Of a stretch of 64,000 nt of DNA, positions 58,460 through 64,000 are shown in pieces. The notes beneath the pieces are model-generated. The model was not told the origin of the DNA. It ran no database searches and was given only the letters and a program-made list of their open reading frames with translations. The stretch comes from NORP233 sp050186825 (GTDB lineage: Bacteria; Planctomycetota; J058). The DNA lies in contig JBFWYD010000008.1 of the NCBI GenBank assembly GCA_050186825.1, forward strand, positions 62,001-126,000, written 5' to 3'. The position numbers and the translations under genes were made by a program. The stretch's first letter is position 1. Each line of letters opens with the position of its first letter.

Positions 58460-58975
58460 AACGGAGTCGCGCCTTCGCTCCCAGCGGGCGATCTCCGCGA
58501 TCTCTGCGATCTCTGCGCTGAAATCCAACGCCCGCGCAGGCCGTGTCCGCATGGATCGCTGAGCGCTCTCGCACCCGAGTCCGAGTCCGGGTCCGGGTCC
58601 GAGTCCGGGTCCGAGGCCGAGGCAGGAGACTCGCGAGAGCGGGTCTCGAGCCCGGGTTCGTGAGGACCCGCGGCAGCGTTGGTACTCAGCGCAGAGATCG
58701 CAGAGATCGCGGAGATCGCCCGGTGTGAGCGGAGGGACTCTCCGAGTCCGGGCCGAGTCCGAGGCCGAATCCGAGAGCGAGGCCGAATCCGAGGCCGAGA
58801 CCGAGACCGAGACCGAGACCGAGGCCGAGTCCGAGTCCGAGTCCGAGTCCGAGTCCGAGTCCGAGGCCGAGACCGAGGCCGAGACCGAGTCCGAGCCGGA
58901 GTCGCGGCCTTGAAACGGGGCTGGAGCCCTCTGCGTCTCTGCGCCTCTGCGCCTCTGCGCTAAGAAAGAAGCGCT
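58460..58975 (-). repeat. Three-module repeat element, copy 2 (inverted)
   Basis: Read on the minus strand, module A (58919-58970; CGCAGAGGCGCAGAGGCGCA) comes first, then a long GGCCGA/GTCCGA hexamer array (58741-58905), module B (58628-58735), a second array (58575-58625), and module C (58489-58540). The order and flanking words are the same as in 40837-41220, including CCTCACGAAC-CCGGGCTCGA and TACCAACGC. It fills the gap after the VOC gene and before the next ORF. Confidence 0.85.
58741..58905 (+). repeat. Hexanucleotide array (GAGTCC/GAGACC/GAGGCC)
   Basis: About 25 contiguous units of the form GAGNCC cover 165 bases. The longest perfect run is (GAGTCC) from about 58828 to 58862. This is the longest simple hexamer array in the window. 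Confidence 0.9.
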
Positions 58976-59190
58976 GCCGCAGCTCCCCCGTCGAAGATCA
59001 CGTCGATCGGCTTGAGGAACCCCTGTTCGACGCGGACACGCTGCTGGGTAGTAGGCTTCTTCACGGACACGCCCGTTTGTTTGAGGGAAAAGGCTTGGTA
59101 GGCCCTGATCCCCCAGACGAACGCGGCGTGTCCGTACTTGCGGCCTTTCTCTGGGTCAGCGGCGCGTCGGCCAGTCGACCGCCTACACAC
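58960..59190 (-). CDS. Possible short ORF next to repeat
   Basis: A 76-codon minus-strand frame starts at an ATG/GTG near 59190 and ends with Ala-Ala-Ala-Leu-Leu-Ser coded by the repeat's edge. The middle (VWGIRAYQAFSLKQTGVSV, QGFLKPIDVIFDGG) has ordinary protein composition and codon use less GC-rich than the neighbours. It could be the remnant of a larger acquired gene. No family recognised. Confidence 0.3.
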   Translation of the reverse strand: MCRRSTGRRAADPEKGRKYGHAAFVWGIRAYQAFSLKQTGVSVKKPTTQQRVRVEQGFLKPIDVIFDGGAAAALLS

Positions 59191-59237
59191 TGTCTCCCGG
59201 ACCCACGACCCCTGAACCGGCGACTACGTCCTCGTAT

Positions 59238-59295
59238 CCCGCTTCATGCAGAAAGAGGCCCCGCTTCCGCGGGGCCTCTTTCTGCATGAAGCGGG
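59238..59295. terminator. 27-bp perfect inverted repeat ending at a stop codon
   Basis: 59238-59264 is the exact reverse complement of 59269-59295, with a TTCC loop. The inner part (GAGGCCCCGC/GCGGGGCCTC flanked by AGAAA/TTTCT) is like the terminator at 33449-33472. The TAG stop of the 1,405-residue minus-strand gene follows the right arm directly (59296-59298). Likely a bidirectional terminator. Confidence 0.75.
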
Positions 59296-62200
59296 CTAGC
59301 GCCCGCGGCCCGCGCCCTCGAGCAGCTGCGAGGCGCCCCGGCGGGTCTCGACGGGGCCCGGGTTGCGGTAGAGGCGCTCGTCGAGGCCGTGCTCGCGCTC
59401 GACCCGGGTCCGGGCCTCGGCCAGGGCGGCGGCGGCGTCGCCGTGGCCGCCGGCGCGGAGGACGCGCTCGACCTCGGCCAGGAGCTCGGCCTCGTCGGCG
59501 TAGCTCTGGAGGCGGTTGCCCGAGGCGTTGGCCAGGGCGCTCGTGAGGCCGCGCTCCGCGCTGCTGCGGCCGAGGCGGGCGAGCACGTCGCTGCGCGTGG
59601 CGTAGGGGTCGCCGGCGGCGCCCGGCTGGGCGCCGGAGAGCAGCCAGTCACGGTGCTCGAGGCCCGCGAGCAGGGCGCCCTCGCGGCCCCCGCCCTCGTA
59701 GGCGTCCTTCAGGTGCGCGGCGCGGTCGCGCTCGTAGATCCGGCCGGCCTCGCTCAGGTCCTTGTCCAGGCCGGCCTCGGCCTCGTGCGCGCGGGCGTCG
59801 GCGTAGGCCTCGATCGAGCCGTAGCGGCGGATCACGTTGGCGGCCAAAGCAGGCGTCGCCTTCAGGCGGTCGACCGCGGCCTGGCGCTCGTCGGCCTCGA
59901 GCTTGGCCTGGCGGGCGAGCTTGCCCGCGCGCTCGGCGAAGCGCGCCTCGTCCGCGAGCAGGGGCCGGTAGAGGTAGGCGCGGTAGTCCGACCAGGCCTG
60001 GTGGTACTTCTCGGCGGCGGCGGCCACCGCGGCGGCGTCGGCGCCGGGGGCGTTCGTGGCCTTCACGAAGTCGAGGCCGGCGTCGGCCAGCGCGCCGCGC
60101 GCGGCGCGGTCGTCGAGCCAGGCGTTGACCCGGTGCTCGATTTCGTCCGCGAGGTAGAGCACCACCGCCAGCTCGGCCGCGGTGTAGAACCAGCCGCCGA
60201 CCCGAGCCAGGCGCGAGAGCTCGCCCGCCTTGGCCGCGGCGCTCGTCTTCTTGAGGTCGAGCACCCACTCGATCCCGGCCACGCCGGCGCGGACCGCGGC
60301 CGAGGACAGGCCCAGCGAGCCGAGCGAGATCGCGAAGGCCTTGCCGTCGAAGGTGCCGTTCACGAGCTGCGGGAGGGCCAGGCCCGTGGCGAGGACCAGG
60401 TTGGTCTTGAGGATCCCGTTCACGAACTGGGGGCGGATGTAGCGCTCGAGGTAGCGCGCGTAGGCGACCTCGCCCAGGCGGGCGCCGGCCACGAACAGGC
60501 CGTACTGCTTGTAGAAGTCGGTCGTGAGCAGGCCGTCGAAGAACTCCTCGATCCGGAGCCGGTCGCCGGTCTTGGCCACGACCGCCAGCTCCTTGAGGAA
60601 CAGCGCCATGCCGAAGTTCAGGAGGCCCGAGGCCTCGCGGCCCGCGGTCGAGCGGCTCAGCCGCTTCCAGTCGAGCGTGCCGTCCGCGCGCCGGAACTGG
60701 GCGTAGGGGTCGGCCTCGCCGCGCGCGGCGCGGACCAGGTCGGCCTCGCGCCCGCCGGCGGTGCCGTAGCGGAGCAGCTCGCGCATCCGATCGGCCAGCG
60801 GCAGGCCGCCGCCGCCGCGCACGGCGCGCAGGGTGCGCTTGGCCTCGGCCTCGCTCAGGGGGCCCGCCAGCCGGCCCGCGGCCTCGAGGCCGATCCGGTC
60901 GGCCACGCGCTCGGCGTCGACGCCGCCTGAATGAGCCAGCTCGTGGCCGAGCACCAGCCCGAGCGCCTTGGCGCGGAAGGCGCCGCGCTCGGCCTCGGGG
61001 AGCTTCTGCGCCTCGGCGTCCAGCGCGTCGAGGAGGCCGGTGGTGATCCGCACTTCGTTGGTCGCGGGGTCCACGCGCGCGTCCACGTCGTTGCTGAGCT
61101 CGACCACCAGCTTGGCCTCGCCCACCTTCTCGGCGCCGCGCAGGGCCGCGGCGCGCTCGCCCTCGGGCAGCTCACCGGCGCGGGCGGCCAGGAGGTCCTT
61201 GATCCCGCGCTTGGTCTTCTCGAAGAGCGCGTCCACGCCCGCGCGCGGCCAGCGCATCCGGGCCGGGCCCTCGGCGCCGGTCCGGCGGGCGGCGAAGCCG
61301 GGGCCGAAGCCAGGGCCGCCGCGGCCGTCGAGCTCCGGGTTCTCGATCCGGGCCCGCACGCGCTCGAGGTCGTCCGCGTCCGGCACGACCAGCTCGTAGC
61401 CCTTGTAGTTGCGCCCCCCGTTGTTGATCCAGGCCCCGTGCTCGCCCACGCGGAAGGCGCCCTCGAGGGCCGCGATCTTGCCCGCGGGCACCTCGACCTC
61501 GAACACCAGGGCCGGCTTGCCGTCGCTCCCCTGCTGGGTGACGCGGCCGCCGACCTCGGCGTTCGTCTTCCAGCCGTCGGTCGTGTAGCGGTAGCGCACG
61601 GACTCCGTGTCCGCGCCGGAGAGGTCGCCCGCGGCCAGGCTCGAGAGGCGCCAGCCCACCCCGGGGACCGGCTCGAGCGGGAGCTCGACCTTCAGCACGC
61701 GCTTGCCCTCGGGGCTGGCCTCGACGGCGTAGCGCACGCCCTCGTGGTACTCGGCCCCGGTCTCGATCGCGCCGCTCTGGAGCGCGCGGGCCTCGCGCCC
61801 GAGCAGGTTCTCCACGTCGCGCTGCCCGCCCGAGATCAGGCCCTCCATGGCGCGGCGCAGCTCGGTCGGGTCGCCGGTCTTCTCGTAGGCGGCGATCAGC
61901 TCGCGGATGTTCTTGCCCAGCTCGGTCCGGTAGAGCTGGTCGAGCGGGCGGTTCTCGTAGGCCGCGCGCTCGCGCACCGAGCGCTCGAAGGCCGCGCGGT
62001 CGTCGTAGTGCGCGCCGCCCTGGGTCCAGGCCGTCTCGAGCACCTGCTTGTGGAGCTCGGCCAGCTCCTTGCCCAGCGCCTCGGCCTTGGCCCTCGTCTC
62101 CCTCTTGTCCGCGTCGATCGCGAGCAGCTTCAGGGTCTCCACGGTTCGGTCGCCTTCGCCGAAGCTGACCCCGGGCATCCCGCCCAGGGCGCCGAAGATG

Positions 62201-63513
62201 TCGGCCACGCTCCCGCGCTCGACCTTGTCCCGCTCGATGTTCATCTCGACCGGGTTCGTGAGCGCGCCCAGCCGGCGCAGGGTCTGCGTGTAGCGCTTGA
62301 CCAGCTCGGGGTCCGCGTCCCGCAGCGCGCGGGCCACCTCGGGCTTGAGCCCGCTGGCCTCGAGCAGCTGCAGCTCCTGCTGGGCGCGGTACTCCGCCTC
62401 GTAGACGCGGGCCACGTCCATGTCCTGCCAGCGCACGCCCGGCTTGCCCGCGGCCTCCTTGAGCACCTGCTTGTAGGCCTCGAGGTCGCGCACCCGCCAG
62501 GCGTTCTCGGTCTCGAACTTGAGGTCGTCGCGGACGTGGTTCGGCGTGTCGGTGTAGTCGAGCACGTGCACCGGCGCGGTGCGCGGCTGGCTCGTGACCG
62601 TGCCCAGGTCGAGCATGCCCCCGTCGAAGGACTTGTTCCCCGGCGAGAGCCCGCCGTGCAGGATCCGGTAGCGGTAGAGCTCGGCCGCGGTGCGCGCGTG
62701 GAGCTGGGCCAGGCGCTCGAGCGAGGCGTTGAGGTCGACCACGTCGCCGCCCGGCTGGCTGACCTTCACCAGGGTGTTGGTGGCGTCCAGCATCCGCACC
62801 AGCGCCTCGTAGGTGTTGGGGCGCTGGAAGCCCTCGGCCAGCACGTGGGCCGGTCGGACCTGGTGCCCGGCGCGCACGATCAGCGCCCGGCGCTCCGAGC
62901 CGCCGTCCTCCCACTTGGTGACGTCGCCGACGTCGATCACGGCCAGGATCCGCGTCGAGCCGCGGTTGAAGAGGTTGGTCCCGACCTCGCCCCACACCGC
63001 CTCGAGCACGCCCTCGGTCAGGGGCGCGCCGCCGTGGCGGTGGCTGAAGCTGGTCGCGTTCGAGACCAGCGGCGTGACGCCGATCCCCTTGATGTTCAGG
63101 TTGTACTGGCCGAAGAAGGCCGCCCGACCCGCGCCCTTGTTGTAGCCCATGCCCCATCCGCCGTAGCGGTCGGCGTAGACCTTGGTCGTGGCCCGTCCGT
63201 TGGCCTCCTGGCCGGCCGGGAGGATCTGCCAGGCCATCTCGCGGATCAGCTGGGACTCGAGCTCGGGCGTGAGCACCTGGCCGCGCGGGAGCGAGATCCC
63301 CATCTCGTTCGCGAGCGCGAAGTTGAACCAGACCACCTTGCCCTGGCCGGCGTTGACCGCGGTCAGCTCGACCACGCGGTCCTTGCCGAGGGTCGAGACG
63401 ATCGGCGGCGTGCCCTCGGAAAGCGTGGAGACGTCGCGCGTCGGCTGGGCGGAGGCGACCCCGGCCAGGGCCGCCCAGGCCGCGAAGAGCAGCGCTAAGA
63501 CGTGGCGTGGCAT
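59296..63513 (-). CDS. Secreted 1,405-residue protein with SelO-like and zinc-protease motifs
   Basis: The ATG at 63513 gives a Sec signal (LALLFAAWAALAGVASA). The N-terminal part (60-310) resembles SelO, the pseudokinase-fold AMP transferase: YGGWGMGYNKGAGRAA, KGIGVTPL (142-149; KGxGxTP in SelO), HRHGGAPLTEGVLEAVWGEV, and HGGLSPGN with LDLG, giving Asn293 and Asp302 as in the SelO active site. A CBM-like stretch (YRYTTDGWKT, about 641) follows. A zinc-protease motif GHELAH (about 855) with DAERVADRIGLEAA downstream is of gluzincin type. Three or four hydrophobic segments occur in the C-terminal third (LALPQLVNGTFDG, LGLSSAAVRAGVAG, FYTAAELAVVLYLAD). I infer a secreted or membrane-bound toxin-like or maturation enzyme; function unknown. 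Confidence 0.75.
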   Translation of the reverse strand: MPRHVLALLFAAWAALAGVASAQPTRDVSTLSEGTPPIVSTLGKDRVVELTAVNAGQGKVVWFNFALANEMGISLPRGQVLTPELESQLIREMAWQILPAGQEANGRATTKVYADRYGGWGMGYNKGAGRAAFFGQYNLNIKGIGVTPLVSNATSFSHRHGGAPLTEGVLEAVWGEVGTNLFNRGSTRILAVIDVGDVTKWEDGGSERRALIVRAGHQVRPAHVLAEGFQRPNTYEALVRMLDATNTLVKVSQPGGDVVDLNASLERLAQLHARTAAELYRYRILHGGLSPGNKSFDGGMLDLGTVTSQPRTAPVHVLDYTDTPNHVRDDLKFETENAWRVRDLEAYKQVLKEAAGKPGVRWQDMDVARVYEAEYRAQQELQLLEASGLKPEVARALRDADPELVKRYTQTLRRLGALTNPVEMNIERDKVERGSVADIFGALGGMPGVSFGEGDRTVETLKLLAIDADKRETRAKAEALGKELAELHKQVLETAWTQGGAHYDDRAAFERSVRERAAYENRPLDQLYRTELGKNIRELIAAYEKTGDPTELRRAMEGLISGGQRDVENLLGREARALQSGAIETGAEYHEGVRYAVEASPEGKRVLKVELPLEPVPGVGWRLSSLAAGDLSGADTESVRYRYTTDGWKTNAEVGGRVTQQGSDGKPALVFEVEVPAGKIAALEGAFRVGEHGAWINNGGRNYKGYELVVPDADDLERVRARIENPELDGRGGPGFGPGFAARRTGAEGPARMRWPRAGVDALFEKTKRGIKDLLAARAGELPEGERAAALRGAEKVGEAKLVVELSNDVDARVDPATNEVRITTGLLDALDAEAQKLPEAERGAFRAKALGLVLGHELAHSGGVDAERVADRIGLEAAGRLAGPLSEAEAKRTLRAVRGGGGLPLADRMRELLRYGTAGGREADLVRAARGEADPYAQFRRADGTLDWKRLSRSTAGREASGLLNFGMALFLKELAVVAKTGDRLRIEEFFDGLLTTDFYKQYGLFVAGARLGEVAYARYLERYIRPQFVNGILKTNLVLATGLALPQLVNGTFDGKAFAISLGSLGLSSAAVRAGVAGIEWVLDLKKTSAAAKAGELSRLARVGGWFYTAAELAVVLYLADEIEHRVNAWLDDRAARGALADAGLDFVKATNAPGADAAAVAAAAEKYHQAWSDYRAYLYRPLLADEARFAERAGKLARQAKLEADERQAAVDRLKATPALAANVIRRYGSIEAYADARAHEAEAGLDKDLSEAGRIYERDRAAHLKDAYEGGGREGALLAGLEHRDWLLSGAQPGAAGDPYATRSDVLARLGRSSAERGLTSALANASGNRLQSYADEAELLAEVERVLRAGGHGDAAAALAEARTRVEREHGLDERLYRNPGPVETRRGASQLLEGAGRGR

Positions 63514-63627
63514 GGCCGCAGGTGTACCAGGGCTGGGGTCCCCGAGTCCACTCCAAACCCGGCCGCCAAGGCCTTCGCCTGGCGCGGCGGGGCTGGCTAA
63601 GCTCCACCCGGGTCGGGAGGGGGACGC

Positions 63628-64000
63628 GTGTCCGAGCCGGACGACGACGAGCGGGTCGAGCGCTTCCGCCATCTGGCGGCCGTGGCGCTGGCCGACGGCG
63701 AGCTGAGCACGGGCGAGACCCAGCTCCTGCTCCACTTCGCCATCGAGCTCGGCCTGGGGCGCGAGCGCGGCGGGCGGCTGCTGCGCGAGGTCCTCGCCGG
63801 GCAGCTCCCGGCGATCCGCGCGCGCGCCGGGGAGGGCTGGCTCGAGGACCTGGTGGCGATGGTCCTGGCCGACGGGCGCGCCACCAAGGAGGAGCTGACC
63901 TACGTGCGCGCGCTGTGCTCGAGCTCCGGGGTCCCCACCGGGCGCCTCGAGGAGCTGCTCGCGGATGCAATGCTCGGCCGCGCCGGCGTGACCTCGGCCG
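63628..64000 (+). CDS. TerB-like domain protein, 5' part only
   Basis: A GTG start at 63628 follows GGAGGGGG. The frame is open to the window edge (124 residues). Two repeats of the form LAxVALADGELSTGE and LVAMVLADGRATKEEL are typical of TerB/DnaJ-associated tellurite-resistance-like domains, in which acidic residues bind metal. The gene is divergent from the 1,405-residue gene, with 114 bases between them. The rest of the protein lies outside the window. Confidence 0.65.
   Translation, partial: MSEPDDDERVERFRHLAAVALADGELSTGETQLLLHFAIELGLGRERGGRLLREVLAGQLPAIRARAGEGWLEDLVAMVLADGRATKEELTYVRALCSSSGVPTGRLEELLADAMLGRAGVTSA

Noticed and set aside
58575..58905. Hexamer arrays considered as CRISPR
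   Set aside because: Units are six bases with no spacers; they are simple tandem repeats.
58741..58913. Short ORF with SESESE/ETETET repeats across the hexamer array
   Set aside because: It is only the translation of the tandem array, with no ribosome binding site or unique sequence.

Overview
This is a very GC-rich bacterial chromosome segment (roughly 70% GC or more by eye) that looks like a free-living, metabolically versatile bacterium with complex signalling. Two Hanks-type Ser/Thr kinases and one degenerate kinase-like protein, many lipoproteins, giant uncharacterised proteins, PQQ-propeller and HEAT-type secreted proteins, and a DUF1015-serA-serC order together suggest Planctomycetota. 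Myxococcota or a related high-GC lineage remains possible. No rRNA, tRNA, CRISPR array, prophage or transposase was recognised.

Layout. 1-6.2 kb: secreted or lipoprotein genes (PQQ-like propeller, clan GH-A-like glycosidase lipoprotein, HEAT-type lipoprotein). 6.8-8.7 kb: a minus-strand set (zinc-finger winged-helix protein, a 48-residue coupled ORF, Ser/Thr kinase). 8.9-16.1 kb: an aerobic benzoyl-CoA (box) catabolic cluster, boxC-boxB-boxD-like plus an overlapping SGNH hydrolase, with a divergent boxR-type regulator; boxA and benzoate-CoA ligase are not in the window. 16.1-29 kb: SET-domain protein with a histone-H1-like tail, kinase with a propeller-like sensor, archaemetzincin, SGNH hydrolase, DUF952, an RND/MMPL exporter, lipoproteins, and an NtrC-like regulator whose GAFTGA loop reads GAFTSA. 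29.3-33.4 kb: DUF1015-serA-serC (serine synthesis) and a lipoprotein. 33.5-42.8 kb: bestrophin, C45 acyltransferase, kinase-like membrane protein, a low-complexity membrane protein overlapping purF. 43-52 kb: a RING-finger fusion protein flanked by direct repeats, then a 2,064-residue protein. 52-64 kb: HtrA protease plus EI24 membrane protein, an accessory patch (AAA ATPase plus small TOPRIM-like protein), glyoxalase-fold protein, and a 1,405-residue secreted protein combining SelO-like and zinc-protease motifs.

The gene style is compact: ATGA or GTGA stop/start overlaps couple many pairs (boxD/SGNH, MMPL/DUF952, DUF1015/serA, kinase-like/membrane protein/purF, HtrA/EI24, ATPase/TOPRIM-like).

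The most unusual non-coding signal is a set of dispersed repeat elements. One family has three modules (A, B, C) built from CTCTGCG/TCTCTGCGA units, separated by hexanucleotide arrays; two near-complete copies lie in opposite orientation at 40.8-41.2 kb (inside the 3' end of a gene) and 58.5-59.0 kb, with a fragment at 26.6 kb. A second family carries a palindromic core of about 105 bp, appears as direct repeats on both sides of the RING gene, and shares an end sequence with a repeat at 19.5 kb. Several strong inverted repeats sit exactly at gene 3' ends.
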